The position numbers were made by a program, and so were the translations under genes. Positions 7,145 to 16,601 of a stretch of 64,000 nucleotides of DNA are shown piece after piece (the first letter of the stretch is position 1; each line of letters begins with the position of its first letter). The stretch is from positions 1 to 64,000 of the forward strand of contig CALAWP010000054.1 of NCBI GenBank assembly GCA_937895345.1. Reading direction: 5' to 3'. The notes beneath the pieces were generated by a model. It searched no databases, had not been told where the DNA came from, and was given only the letters and a program-made list of their open reading frames with translations. This DNA comes from an uncultured Paenibacillus sp. (lineage in GTDB: Bacteria; Bacillota; Bacilli; Paenibacillales; Paenibacillaceae).

Positions 7145-7669
7145 ATGATTATTAAAATGACTCACTCAAATCGATCTGATTATAACGCATCGAATGAGGG
7201 ATTCCTCGTTTCAGGACGGATTGTTCCCAAATATGAACACGACCAATGGACCTATACGGAGGAGAAATGGTCTGAGTCTTACATGAAACAATATGAGGAT
7301 GAAGATATCGACTCCGCTTATATTGAAGACAAAGATAAAGCTGTTTTTTTGTATTACGTTAATCATAGGAGCGTTGGACAGATTAAGCTTTGCGCGAATT
7401 GGAATGGATATGCCCTTATCGAAGATATTAGCGTATCCGGCAACTGGAGAAATAAAGGTATCGGAACAAAGTTATTAGAAAAAGCGGTGCAATGGGCAAA
7501 GCAAAATAATCTTGCGGGTCTGATGCTGGAAACGCAAGATGTCAATGTGCCGGCGTGCCGCTTTTATGCAAGAAATAACTTCATCATCGGCGGAGTTGAC
7601 CGTATGCTTTATTCCAATCTTCCTGCCGCCAAAAATGAAATCGCAATCTTTTGGTATTACAAGTTTTAA
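7145..7669 (+). CDS. satA: GNAT acetyltransferase, streptothricin acetyltransferase-like
   Basis: This 174-residue protein has the GNAT fold. The acetyl-CoA loop is NWRNKGIGTKLLEKAVQWA (Q/R-x-x-G-x-G/A type), preceded by GYALIEDISVS and followed by GLMLETQDVNVPACRFYAR. The last two motifs and the closing AIFWYYKF match the SatA/Sat streptothricin acetyltransferase group, which acetylates the beta-lysine of streptothricin and gives resistance. A GAGGGATG ribosome site precedes the ATG. It is one of only two sizeable plus-strand genes here and ends at a hairpin shared with the convergent GH43 gene. The exact substrate is inferred from family likeness. Confidence 0.8.
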   Translation: MIIKMTHSNRSDYNASNEGFLVSGRIVPKYEHDQWTYTEEKWSESYMKQYEDEDIDSAYIEDKDKAVFLYYVNHRSVGQIKLCANWNGYALIEDISVSGNWRNKGIGTKLLEKAVQWAKQNNLAGLMLETQDVNVPACRFYARNNFIIGGVDRMLYSNLPAAKNEIAIFWYYKF

Positions 7670-7690
7670 AGTTATCCTACAAAAAAAGAA

Positions 7691-7710
7691 ACGACCGAAA
7701 ACTCGGTCGT
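7691..7710. terminator. Bidirectional terminator between satA and the GH43 gene
   Basis: Perfect 8-bp stem ACGACCGA/TCGGTCGT with an AAAC loop. An A-run on the left and a T-rich stretch on the right serve convergent genes on both strands. Confidence 0.75.
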
Positions 7711-7747
7711 CTCTTCCTTCCCGCCGTATTCCATTGTCCTGCCAAAA

Positions 7748-9271
7748 TCACGCCTGAGCGTCGTTCCCCCTATACTCGAACCAGTCGAAATGCGCCGGAG
7801 ATGCCGACGGGGCGCCGTTGCCGGTGGCGTACATGGCGATCATGACGCCGGTAAAGCCGCCCGCCACTTCCGTGGCCAGGAGCGCGCATTCCCCGCGGCC
7901 GAGCGGGACGAACGGTTGTTCCATGCCGGCGGCAAACCCGAACCGGTATTCGTCTTTGTCCGCTTGGACGGTCAGAACGACCGAATCCGCAGACCAGGGC
8001 AGCTCGTTTTCGACCTTCCACAACGTGCCGATCCTTCTGCGAAAAATCAGCTTGCGCTCGTTCATCGTTTGCGTGACCGCAATTTCGTAATGAAATTTCT
8101 CGTTCATATAGACGGTAAGCCCGGCTTCTTCGCCGTCGCGGTCCGGCGCGAACGACAGATGGGCCGAAGCTTCACAGTTGAAATGCTGCTGTCTTCTGCC
8201 GACAAAAGCGGGGGCGCCTCCGTCGTTCAACGTAACCGGCGTGCCGCGCAGCGTGAGGCAGCTTTCTCTCTCGTCAAGCGACCACCGTGCCCGGTCCGGC
8301 GTCCGCAAGAAGTTCCAGACCGGAGCGAGAGTCGCGCCGTCGAAGTCGTCCCGTGCTGGAGGCGCGGCCGGCGGCGGCTGCAGCGGCAGATTGCCGGAAG
8401 GCATCGTCTCGGCGATGCGTCCGTTGTCGCCGATGACCGGCCAGCCGTTATCGCCCCAATGAACCGGGGCGAGGAACGTTTCTCGGCCCAGATGGTGGCG
8501 GTTCGGATAGCCGACCGGCCGAATGCCCAGAAATACGGCCCACCAATCGCCGTCCGGCGTCTGGACGAGGTCGGCGTGTCCCGTGGCCTGAATCGGCGAC
8601 AGAAGGCTGCGATGGGTCAGAATCGGATTGCCGGGGCAGCTCTCGTAAGGACCGTCCGGCCGCGAGCTTCGCGCCACGGTCTCCATATGGCCGTATTCCG
8701 TCCCCCCTTCCGCTATAAAGAGATAATACCAGTCCCCGATCCGATAGATGTGCGGCGACTCCGGATATTGGCCGCCGGTCCCGCTCCAGATGAGCCGGGG
8801 CTCCGTCAGCCGCCGGCCCGTCTTCAGGTCGATCCGGCTCTGGTAAATGCCTTGATTGTACGATGTCGTGTAATAGACCGTGCCGTCTTCATCGATGAAC
8901 AGATCGGGATCGATGCCGGGATGATCGACGAAGACCGGATCCGACCACTCGCCGGCCGGATCGTCCGCCGTCACATAAAAGTTGCCGCGCTCCGAGACGT
9001 TTGTAGTCGTCATGTAGAATGTCCCGTCATAATGCCGAAGCGAAGGCGCATAAACGCCGCCGGAGCTCCCGGCCGCCTGCAAATTCAGCTGCGTCTCCCT
9101 TGTCAAGCAATGGCCAATCTGCCGCCAATGGACGAGATCCTTGCTGTGAAACAGCGGCACGCCCGGAAAATACTCAAACGAGCTGGTCACCAAATAATAA
9201 TCGCCGCCCGCCCGGCATACGCTGGGATCGGGATGAAAGCCGCTTATAACCGGATTGCGATAAGTCGTCAT
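7748..9271 (-). CDS. Glycoside hydrolase family 43, beta-xylosidase-like
   Basis: This 507-residue protein has no signal peptide, so it acts in the cytoplasm. Residues 1-300 form the GH43 five-bladed propeller: general base Asp15 in GFHPDPSV, pKa-modulating Asp121 in GIDPDLF, and general acid Glu171 in YPESPHIY. Residues about 310-500 form the beta-sandwich seen in GH43 beta-xylosidases (RQQHFNCEA, AGLTVYMNEKFHYEI). It probably removes xylose or arabinose from imported xylo-oligosaccharides. The start is an ATG with AAAGGAGCGG about 9 bases upstream. It is the last gene of a run of kinase, regulator, SBP, two permeases and this enzyme, so it likely processes the sugar that system imports. Confidence 0.9.
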   Translation of the reverse strand: MTTYRNPVISGFHPDPSVCRAGGDYYLVTSSFEYFPGVPLFHSKDLVHWRQIGHCLTRETQLNLQAAGSSGGVYAPSLRHYDGTFYMTTTNVSERGNFYVTADDPAGEWSDPVFVDHPGIDPDLFIDEDGTVYYTTSYNQGIYQSRIDLKTGRRLTEPRLIWSGTGGQYPESPHIYRIGDWYYLFIAEGGTEYGHMETVARSSRPDGPYESCPGNPILTHRSLLSPIQATGHADLVQTPDGDWWAVFLGIRPVGYPNRHHLGRETFLAPVHWGDNGWPVIGDNGRIAETMPSGNLPLQPPPAAPPARDDFDGATLAPVWNFLRTPDRARWSLDERESCLTLRGTPVTLNDGGAPAFVGRRQQHFNCEASAHLSFAPDRDGEEAGLTVYMNEKFHYEIAVTQTMNERKLIFRRRIGTLWKVENELPWSADSVVLTVQADKDEYRFGFAAGMEQPFVPLGRGECALLATEVAGGFTGVMIAMYATGNGAPSASPAHFDWFEYRGNDAQA

Positions 9272-9316
9272 CAGACTGCGCCGCTCCTTTCGGTACGTTG
9301 TCGATTGCCTGCTTTA

Positions 9317-10207
9317 TTACTTCACCGCGCCGATCGTAATTCCTTTAACAAAATATTTTTGGAAAAACGGATAAGCAATCATAATCGGCAATACGCCGAT
9401 GGCTGCAATCGCCATCCGCACGGACGTGCTCGGCAGCTGGGCAATCGCCTGTCCGGCCCCCGACCCTGCGGCATTGCTGTTGCTGGTCAGAAACTGGATG
9501 TCCATAATCATTTTCGTCAAAATAGTCTGAATGCCGAACAATCGGGAGTCGGTCAAATAGATCAAGCCGTTGAACCAGTCGTTCCAATACGTAATCGCCT
9601 GAAACAATCCGATCGTCGCCATAATCGGCAGCGACAGCGGAAGCACGATACGGTAAAAAATTTTGATCTCGCCCGCGCCGTCGATGCTGGCCGCCTCAAT
9701 GAGCGCCGGCGGGATGGACGTAAGAAAGAAAGTGCGTACCAGCAGCACGTTGAATCCGCTCATAAGCAGGCCGGGCACCAGCAGCCCGAACAGCGTATTT
9801 TTGATATCGAAGATTTGCGTATAAATCAAATAGGTCGGAACGAGTCCGCCGTTGAACAGCAAAGTGAAAAATACGATAAACGTCCAAAACCGTGCCAGCG
9901 GCATGTCTCTGCGCGACAGCGGGTAGGCGAGCATGGACGTAATGGCCAGACTGACGGCCGTCCCGACGACGGTAATCAGCACCGTAATGCCGTACGCTCG
10001 GCCCAGCTCCAAATGATGCAGCCACAAATAATCGTACGCCTTCAGGCTGAACTCCTTGGGAAAGAAGGAATACCCGTTCTGAATAATGCTCGCTTCGCTG
10101 CTCAACGAAGAGATGATGAGCAGCGCGAATGGAACCAAGCATACCGCCGCAAACAGAGACAATACCGTATTCGCTACGATTCGAATGCCTTTATGATCCA
10201 GTGCCAT
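9317..10207 (-). CDS. Sugar ABC transporter permease, LplC/YtcP type
   Basis: This 296-residue protein has about six membrane segments and the binding-protein-dependent permease signature EAASIDGAGEIKIFYRIVLP, which docks the ATPase. The end (YPFFQKYFVKGITIGAVK) is typical of LplC/YtcP permeases that work with large lipoprotein SBPs. The start is the ATG at 10207 with GGAGGTG seven bases upstream. It follows the LplB-type permease with a 29-base gap. No ATPase gene is nearby, so a shared MsmX-like ATPase is expected. Confidence 0.9.
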   Translation of the reverse strand: MALDHKGIRIVANTVLSLFAAVCLVPFALLIISSLSSEASIIQNGYSFFPKEFSLKAYDYLWLHHLELGRAYGITVLITVVGTAVSLAITSMLAYPLSRRDMPLARFWTFIVFFTLLFNGGLVPTYLIYTQIFDIKNTLFGLLVPGLLMSGFNVLLVRTFFLTSIPPALIEAASIDGAGEIKIFYRIVLPLSLPIMATIGLFQAITYWNDWFNGLIYLTDSRLFGIQTILTKMIMDIQFLTSNSNAAGSGAGQAIAQLPSTSVRMAIAAIGVLPIMIAYPFFQKYFVKGITIGAVK

Positions 10208-10236
10208 CGTTTTACACCTCCACACCTTTACTCAAA

Positions 10237-11166
10237 TTAGAACAACGCGTTTTCGCGGTTGACCTTGCGCACGATATAATTGGCTCCGAGAACCAGGACG
10301 AAGCCGACGATGGACTGATAGACGCCTGCGGCGGAAGCCATGCCGATATCGCCCATCACCATGAGTCCTCTGTATACGTACGTATCGATGACGTTCGTCG
10401 CATCCGAGATGGCCCCGGTATTCATCGGAACCTGATAGAACAATCCGAAGTCGGAATAAAAAATGCGCCCGATGCTGAGCAGCGTCAGCATGACAATAAC
10501 CGGCGTAATAAGCGGAATCGTAATGGTGCGAATTTGCATCCACTTGGACGCCCCGTCCAGCGTCGCCGCCTCGTAATATTCCGTATCGATGCTGATAATG
10601 GACGCCAAATAGACGATGCAGGAAAATCCGACCGATTTCCACAGATGAATGACGGTCAATATATAAGGCCAATACTTCGGTTCGGTATACCAGGATATCG
10701 GCTCGATCCCGAACATCGGCAGAATCGTCTTGTTCATAAATCCCGTATCCATGCTGAATGCGGCATAGGCCAAATAACCGACGACGACAAACGATATAAG
10801 ATGCGGCAGGACAATGACGCTTTGATAAAAACGGGACAGCACTTTCTTTCGAATTTCATTTAGCAGAATCGCAAACGCGATCGACAGAATCGTCCCCAGC
10901 ACAATAAAAACCGCGTTGTACAAAATGGTGTTTCTCGTAATGATGTAGGCGTCGCTCGTTTTGAACAAATATTCGAAGTTTTTGAAGCCGACCCATTCGC
11001 TTCCGAATATCCCTTGCGTAAAGTTGATATTTTTAAAGGCGATAAACATGCCGAGCATCGGCATATAATTATTGATCAGCAGATAGACGAGACCCGGAAC
11101 CATAAGCAGCATCAGCGGCCAATATTTCGCGATCTTGTTCCATCGTCCGCGCGTGGTCAGACCCAT
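10237..11166 (-). CDS. Sugar ABC transporter permease, LplB type
   Basis: This 309-residue inner-membrane protein has six predicted helices. It opens with a short cytoplasmic N-terminus (TTRGRWNKIAKYWPLMLL) and the family motif MPMLGMFIAFKNINF. The ATPase-docking loop is YEAATLDGASKWMQIRTITI. It pairs with the LplC-type permease directly downstream to form the channel of the importer. It is preceded by an intercistronic hairpin that separates it from the SBP gene. Confidence 0.9.
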   Translation of the reverse strand: MGLTTRGRWNKIAKYWPLMLLMVPGLVYLLINNYMPMLGMFIAFKNINFTQGIFGSEWVGFKNFEYLFKTSDAYIITRNTILYNAVFIVLGTILSIAFAILLNEIRKKVLSRFYQSVIVLPHLISFVVVGYLAYAAFSMDTGFMNKTILPMFGIEPISWYTEPKYWPYILTVIHLWKSVGFSCIVYLASIISIDTEYYEAATLDGASKWMQIRTITIPLITPVIVMLTLLSIGRIFYSDFGLFYQVPMNTGAISDATNVIDTYVYRGLMVMGDIGMASAAGVYQSIVGFVLVLGANYIVRKVNRENALF

Positions 11167-11198
11167 CCGACATCCTTCCCTTCCGTTCGCTTAAAGAC

Positions 11199-11237
11199 GC
11201 GATCCAACCGGCCGTCGTTGCCAACCGATTGGATCGC
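11199..11237 (-). terminator. Intercistronic hairpin downstream of the SBP gene
   Basis: Stem GCGATCCAA (11199-11207) with TTGGATCGC (11229-11237), 9 bp, in the gap between SBP and permease genes. On the minus strand it is followed by GTCTTTAAG, so it is a weak terminator or mRNA-stabilising hairpin. Such hairpins keep SBP transcripts above permease levels. Confidence 0.55.
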
Positions 11238-11247
11238 TCTGTCTCGC

Positions 11248-12774
11248 TTATTGCACGCCGTTGGCGGCAGCCCATGCGTCAAGCTGCTTTTGCTTTTCTT
11301 CAATAATCTTGTTGATGCCCGCATCCTCAAGCTTCTTCAGAAATTCCGGCAGCGTCTTGTCCACGTCAACCGTTCCGCTCTCCAGAACTCTCCGGTATTG
11401 GTCGAGGACGGCGTTGCAAGCGGCGATTTCGTTTTTCAGCGCGTTCCCGTCGAACGAGAATCCAAGCGCTTTCGATTTGGCCGCCGACTTGTTGAATTCG
11501 TCCATCTCCTTGTAGACGTCGGGGTCGTCCCCTTCGAATACGTAGGAAAGAAATTGATTGCCGTGCATCCAGTTGTAGTTTTTGTAGCCCACATTGTCGC
11601 TGGTGACGCCTTCCGGATATTTGATCATATTGTCCTGGCCGTCGACCTTCACGTAATGCTTGCCTTCGATGCCCCAGTCGATCAGGTTAATAATCTCTTG
11701 ATCGGTATACATCAGATTTATAAATTGGAGCGTCTTTTCCGGATTTTGCGAAGTGGCGGCAACGCCGATCGCCACGTTCGTCACCGTATCGGTCTTCGCA
11801 ACCGGAGGCGTCGTACGGGCGGCCGCCATTTCCAGACCTACGTTCCGGCTTTCTTGCGCCTCGAAGCCTGGTTTCATAGCGGACAACCAGCCGGCCGCCT
11901 TGCCGGATTTGACGACGACATTGTTGAATTCGGGACTGGTCGCGGCATCCTTCACCAGATAACCGGCCAAATACCATTCTCTGAGCTTATGCAAAATGTG
12001 CGCGTATTCCTCCGATGCGAACAGGTTGACGACTTTCAAATCGTCAAGGCCGTTATTGAGCAGCACGCCCAGATTGTTGCCGAGCGGATCGTGAATCGCG
12101 TACGTGCTCAATATCGATCCGTTCGACAGGTTGACGGCGCCGAACATGCCCGGTTCATTGTCTTTGATCGCTTTGAATATGATCTCAAAATCGTCGAAGG
12201 TGCGGATTTGGCTCAGATCGATATTATGCTTCTCGACCAGATCCTTGCGCATGACGAAGCCGTAATCCTGCGCCAAATCCCGGATGCTCGGAATGCCGTA
12301 GCTCACGCCGTTCACTTTCGTCGCATTGTAATAATCCTCGCCGAGCACGTCGATAATGCCTTGCGCGTTCTCTTCCATAATGTTCCCGATCGGGTACAGC
12401 GCGCCGCGGGACACTTGCGTGCTGTAGTTGCCGAGCATGGCGAACATGTCCAGCTTCTCCCCGCCCGACAGCATCAAGTTGATTTGATTGGTGAAAGCGC
12501 TGTTGCTGATCGGCAGCAGCTTTACGGTCGCATTGATTTTCTCTTTCGTAATTTTGTTGATTTCATCCTGTACCAACTGGAGGTCTGCCGGAACGTTCTC
12601 AAACGTCGGATACGCGTAGACGATTTCATAAGGCTTATCTCCGGATGTCCCGGATGCGCCGCTGCCGTCTTTGCTCTCGTTCCCCTTTCCTCCATTCGAA
12701 GCGTTGCCACCGCAGGCGGTCATTACAAGCATAAGCGCCAGCAGCACACTGATCCAGCCGAGCTTTTTGTTCAT
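11248..12774 (-). CDS. Extracellular sugar-binding lipoprotein, LplA type
   Basis: This 508-residue lipoprotein has signal MNKKLGWISVLLALML and lipobox VMTAC, with Cys21 as the lipidated residue, followed by a Gly/Ser-rich linker. The mature part is a two-lobed periplasmic-binding fold, which captures oligosaccharides for the two permeases downstream. LplA-type SBPs are longer (about 500 residues) than classical sugar SBPs, and this fits. GGGGGATGA precedes the start. The gene sits between the response regulator and permeases, so it is likely controlled by that regulator. The sugar is unknown; the GH43 at the operon end suggests a xylan- or arabinan-derived oligomer. Confidence 0.9.
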   Translation of the reverse strand: MNKKLGWISVLLALMLVMTACGGNASNGGKGNESKDGSGASGTSGDKPYEIVYAYPTFENVPADLQLVQDEINKITKEKINATVKLLPISNSAFTNQINLMLSGGEKLDMFAMLGNYSTQVSRGALYPIGNIMEENAQGIIDVLGEDYYNATKVNGVSYGIPSIRDLAQDYGFVMRKDLVEKHNIDLSQIRTFDDFEIIFKAIKDNEPGMFGAVNLSNGSILSTYAIHDPLGNNLGVLLNNGLDDLKVVNLFASEEYAHILHKLREWYLAGYLVKDAATSPEFNNVVVKSGKAAGWLSAMKPGFEAQESRNVGLEMAAARTTPPVAKTDTVTNVAIGVAATSQNPEKTLQFINLMYTDQEIINLIDWGIEGKHYVKVDGQDNMIKYPEGVTSDNVGYKNYNWMHGNQFLSYVFEGDDPDVYKEMDEFNKSAAKSKALGFSFDGNALKNEIAACNAVLDQYRRVLESGTVDVDKTLPEFLKKLEDAGINKIIEEKQKQLDAWAAANGVQ

Positions 12775-12803
12775 CCTTCATCCCCCGTATCTGTAGTGTC
12801 GGG

Positions 12804-12825
12804 TTCGAACCTGATTCGAACCTGA
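12804..12825 (-). promoter_or_regulatory. Tandem 11-bp direct repeat upstream of the SBP gene
   Basis: Two perfect consecutive copies of TTCGAACCTGA (plus-strand reading) lie 30 bases before the SBP start. One helical turn of spacing on the same DNA face suits an AraC-type activator such as the adjacent YesN-like regulator. The link is an inference. Confidence 0.45.
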
Positions 12826-12855
12826 ATTCATTGTACGGTTCGCGCTTCCCGGTCA

Positions 12856-14502
12856 CTACTCAGGTTTCGACCTATCGGTTGCACCAATTCGACTTTCGTC
12901 CGATCGGCCGCCGCCGTGCTTCAACCGATATTCGAGCGGGCTCGCGCCGGCATATTTTTTGAATCGCCTGGAGAAGTGGGCCAGATTCGAATAACCAGCC
13001 TGGGCGGCTATCGTTCCGACCGGCAAGCCCGTTCGTTCAAGCAAATGCTGCGCGAGCTGCATCCGTTTTCTGACGATTAATTCCGTAGCGGAGCAGCCGG
13101 CCTCCTTCTTCAATATCCGGTCCAGATAGTCCGGGTTCAGAAAGACATGGCTGGCGACATCCTCCCGGGTTAACTTTTCCGCTTCCAAATGCTGCGCAAT
13201 AAACTGCTCCACGCGGTGCATGATGGACGGCGAATGCTGAACGGCGCCCATATACTCCATCGCCTTGTGAACGGTATGCTTCACCCAGTCGATCATGTCC
13301 GCCACCGAAAGCGCCGCCCGCTGAAACCGCTCGGCGGAATCCTCGTTGTCGAACAGCAGACGCGCCTCGATTCCTTTCAGCTTCAAGACATAAAAAATGG
13401 TCTGAAGCAAGTTGTGGTGGAAGCGGAACAACGATTCCGCGTCCATGCTCGCCGAACCGATAAAGCCCGCAAGGAAAGCTTCGGCTTCGGCGATCACCTG
13501 ATCGCCGCGCCCCTCCTTGAGCATGATGGACCATACATCCATGTCCGGAAGGACGACTTCCTCCGGGATAAGCCGCCGGCTCTCCCACAGGAGCACCCGG
13601 TTGCTGACGGCCACATTCCGTTTGTCCCAATCCAATAATTGCCGCACCATTTCGCTCAGCTCATGACCGGGCACTTCCGTCCCGATATAAATCGACAAGT
13701 CGCAATAGAAATACGAAGCGGAAGAAGCGATAAACGTCTCGCAGCGCTCTCTCAACGGTTCCCGCGGCGAAACGGTATCGGGCTCCACGGGAATAAGGGC
13801 AATCAGCTTGCGGTCCGTCAGGCTGAACAGCAGTCCGTTGCCTTGCAGGCCAAGCAGCTCTTCCCCGCTGTTGATCAGGGCGTATTCCATAATTTTTTCG
13901 TCCCGGAACGTCAGCGGCTTATGATACCGGTCCACCGCCAGCAGCACCGGAAGAAGCCGCATCCGCTCGTCGAACGGAATGTTCCTCTCCTCCGCCTCCT
14001 TCTTAATTAACGACAGGTTCGCCGGTATCGTCTGGTCGATAATATCGCGCCACAACCGCTCGGCGAGCAGCGGCTGGTGGCGGGACCAGTATTGTCCGAT
14101 CCGGCTGTATTGCATCCGTTCGTTGTCCCGCTTTATTTTCTCGACCGCCCGCCTCACCACGCCGCTCAGCTCGTCGTACGGGACCGGCTTAAGCAAATAA
14201 TCGAAGCTCCCCAGCTGCATGGCGCGCTGCGCCAGCCTGAATTCCGCATGGCAGGTCATAAATACCGATTCGGTCCGCGGATAATGTCCTCTTACCCAGG
14301 CAAGCAGCTCCAGCCCGCTTTCCTGCGGCATCTCGATATCACAAAGCATCAGATCGATCGTCTCCCGCTCGAACGCCTCCTTCGCTTGCCTCGCATTGTA
14401 GGCCGTGAAGACCGGACCGATCCCCAGCTCTTCCCAATCAATTTCCGCTTTCAACGCGTCCGTCAGCAGCCGCTCGTCGTCTACAATTAACAGGCTCGGC
14501 AT
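12856..14502 (-). CDS. YesN-like response regulator with AraC DNA-binding domain
   Basis: This 548-residue protein has a receiver domain at residues 1-120 (acidic pair in LLIVDDE, phospho-acceptor Asp55 in LMLCDIEMP, Lys in YLLKPV). A long middle region is followed by a C-terminal AraC-type double helix-turn-helix at about 435-535 (TREDVASHVFLNPDYLDRIL and IAAQAGYSNLAHFSRRFKKY). It should activate the adjacent SBP-permease-GH43 operon when phosphorylated by the upstream kinase. The ATG at 14502 lies 4 bases after the kinase stop, and its AAGGAGGG ribosome site is inside the kinase gene, so the two are translated together. Confidence 0.92.
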   Translation of the reverse strand: MPSLLIVDDERLLTDALKAEIDWEELGIGPVFTAYNARQAKEAFERETIDLMLCDIEMPQESGLELLAWVRGHYPRTESVFMTCHAEFRLAQRAMQLGSFDYLLKPVPYDELSGVVRRAVEKIKRDNERMQYSRIGQYWSRHQPLLAERLWRDIIDQTIPANLSLIKKEAEERNIPFDERMRLLPVLLAVDRYHKPLTFRDEKIMEYALINSGEELLGLQGNGLLFSLTDRKLIALIPVEPDTVSPREPLRERCETFIASSASYFYCDLSIYIGTEVPGHELSEMVRQLLDWDKRNVAVSNRVLLWESRRLIPEEVVLPDMDVWSIMLKEGRGDQVIAEAEAFLAGFIGSASMDAESLFRFHHNLLQTIFYVLKLKGIEARLLFDNEDSAERFQRAALSVADMIDWVKHTVHKAMEYMGAVQHSPSIMHRVEQFIAQHLEAEKLTREDVASHVFLNPDYLDRILKKEAGCSATELIVRKRMQLAQHLLERTGLPVGTIAAQAGYSNLAHFSRRFKKYAGASPLEYRLKHGGGRSDESRIGATDRSKPE

Positions 14503-14506
14503 AGGG

Positions 14507-16327
14507 TTAACCCTCCTTGATGTTCTGATGCGCTTCTCCAGTCTCGGGAACGAAAGGCAGCCTGACGGCAACCGCGGCGCCGCGTGGCTCCGCATCGTGC
14601 AGCTCGACCGACGCCTGATCGCCGTACATGAGCAACAGACGCCGCTTCACGTTTCGGATGCCGATATGCTCGCCTTCATCATCAATAATTCGCTTGTCTT
14701 GTTTGATATTCTCAATTACCCCCGCCTTAAAGCCCGGACCCGTGTCCCGGATTTGAAGAAGCAGACCCGAAAAAGGCGAATCGATCATTTCGATCCGAAT
14801 CTCGATGCGGACCGGTTCGTCCAGCGTTACCCCGTGTTTGACCGCATTTTCGACAAACGTATGAATGACCAGCGGCGGCACCGGCGTGCGCAGCACAAAA
14901 TCCGGGACGTCCATATCGAAGACGATCTGTTCGGGAAACCGCAATTCCTGGATGCGAATATAATTGCGCACATGCTGCAGCTCGTCCTTCAGCGGCACGA
15001 AATGCAGGTTGCTCTGGAACATGTAACGGAAGTAACGGACGAGGCAGAGCGACATTTCTTCCATTCGCTTCACATCCTTCATGCGGGCGAGCGTATGCAT
15101 CATATTGAGCGTATTAATAAAGAAATGCGGCTTGATCTGCAGCTGCAAATGCTGAAGCTCCGCCTTTTGTTTGTTTAACTGCTCTTCATACACGTTGATG
15201 CGCAAATGTTTGATTTCCTTTATCATCCGGTTGAACGTATCGTTCACAATTTGGAACTCGACCGACGTCGGATATTGCTGGATCTGCATATCGATATTGC
15301 CTTGCCGAATGCGGTTCATCGTTTGCAGCAGCCGGTTGATCGGAACGAGCAGCGTCTTGCGCAGCATAATAAAACCGATCAGCAAAATAAGTACGGAAGC
15401 GAAAGGAAGCACATAAGAGATCGATTTTAACGTAGGCAAATGCTGTAAAATTTTCTGTTGCGGGATAAAGGCGTACAGCCCGAACTCCCCTTCGTGCGAA
15501 AGCTCGCCCACGGCCAGAAAACGGTCGTGTTCTCCCGTTAAATAATAGGACGGCGCGTCCGGCCGGATTTCTGCGCCGTGATCGTACACAAAGCGCTGAT
15601 TGACGATCGGGTTTCCACCGTTGTCGCCGAGCACAGCCGCGCCTTCATCGCCGATGCCGAGCAGGTCGAGCGGCGTTTGAAACGAATGGACGTTAATCCA
15701 TGCCCCAACGACAGAGCCGTCGCGTTGAATGAGCGTGCGGACAAGGTAAACCTGATCGCCGTTTTTGACGATGTACCATTTGCGCCGATTTTGTTTGGCC
15801 GGGTCCGGCTGGCGGCTGACCACCTCCGTCACGTGGGACCGGATATAGGACCGGTCGGTAATGGTAGAGCGCTCTTTGAACGCGTACAAATATTGCTCAT
15901 CGGAGGACAAATAAACGAACAGCCCGTCCAGGACGGGAAAGCGGACAATGGCGTTGGAAAGCTCCGTCGAGATCCGATGGGCCGCAAAGGTGCGCTCGTC
16001 GGCGCCGGTAAGATATTGCAAGTCTTCCAGATCGGAATCGGACATCAATCCGAACATATAATTGTCCGCTTCTTTTAACCTTCCATCCACCTGCTCCCGA
16101 TACAACGACAGCAGATCCTTGTTCGATTCGGCCACTTGATTGCGAACGACCTCGATCGCATAGACGTTGGAATAGATTAAAAAAACGATCAGCGGCACGA
16201 CAATAAGGAACAATCCGAGCATCATCTTCACCCGGACAGAGCGCCAGGACATGTGTTGCAATCGGCTTTCTTTCGGTACTTGGAGCATGGTGCGATCCCC
16301 CTCTTGCGCGCATTCATTATCCGCCAT
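14507..16327 (-). CDS. YesM-like sensor histidine kinase
   Basis: This 606-residue membrane sensor has TM1 at about 36-57, an extracellular sensing domain, TM2 at about 303-323, then a HAMP region. The histidine-kinase domain has His401 in LQIKPHFFINTLNMMH and the ATP-binding N box FVENAVKHGV near residue 494. This is the His_kinase/HATPase arrangement of the YesM/LytS class. It probably senses an extracellular sugar or the loaded SBP and phosphorylates the regulator encoded next. AAGGAG precedes the ATG at 16327; an internal ATG at 16288 has a weaker site and is an alternative. Confidence 0.92.
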   Translation of the reverse strand: MADNECAQEGDRTMLQVPKESRLQHMSWRSVRVKMMLGLFLIVVPLIVFLIYSNVYAIEVVRNQVAESNKDLLSLYREQVDGRLKEADNYMFGLMSDSDLEDLQYLTGADERTFAAHRISTELSNAIVRFPVLDGLFVYLSSDEQYLYAFKERSTITDRSYIRSHVTEVVSRQPDPAKQNRRKWYIVKNGDQVYLVRTLIQRDGSVVGAWINVHSFQTPLDLLGIGDEGAAVLGDNGGNPIVNQRFVYDHGAEIRPDAPSYYLTGEHDRFLAVGELSHEGEFGLYAFIPQQKILQHLPTLKSISYVLPFASVLILLIGFIMLRKTLLVPINRLLQTMNRIRQGNIDMQIQQYPTSVEFQIVNDTFNRMIKEIKHLRINVYEEQLNKQKAELQHLQLQIKPHFFINTLNMMHTLARMKDVKRMEEMSLCLVRYFRYMFQSNLHFVPLKDELQHVRNYIRIQELRFPEQIVFDMDVPDFVLRTPVPPLVIHTFVENAVKHGVTLDEPVRIEIRIEMIDSPFSGLLLQIRDTGPGFKAGVIENIKQDKRIIDDEGEHIGIRNVKRRLLLMYGDQASVELHDAEPRGAAVAVRLPFVPETGEAHQNIKEG

Positions 16328-16483
16328 CTTGCTCCTTCGAGTTTATCACAAGAAATCGCGCGGTCACTCGCTGCTAACATTTACATTTATCCGATCGTTC
16401 TATTATAATGAAATCCCTCTCCGCCTCAAGCCGGATTTCGACCTTTCGCTTGACTGATTTCGACTAAAAGGGGAACACAAAAA

Positions 16484-16511
16484 GACAAAGCCCCGAAACC
16501 GGAGCTTTGTC
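16484..16511 (-). terminator. Terminator downstream of the VOC gene
   Basis: Stem GACAAAGCcCC/GGaGCTTTGTC with a GAAA loop, followed on the minus strand by TTTTTGTG. It ends transcripts coming from the VOC protein gene. Confidence 0.75.
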
Positions 16512-16601
16512 GATCATTTGCCGACTCGGAGCGAGTCGTTTTCTGTTTGTCGGCGTTGCATAAGAGTTCGTTCCTTTCGTCCGTTCGCGTCTCGCCGCGG
16601 G

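Noticed and set aside
7790..10240. Long plus-strand open frame of 816 codons
   Set aside because: It is antisense to the GH43 and permease genes, which have clear motifs and ribosome sites. High GC content with strong codon bias makes such shadows.
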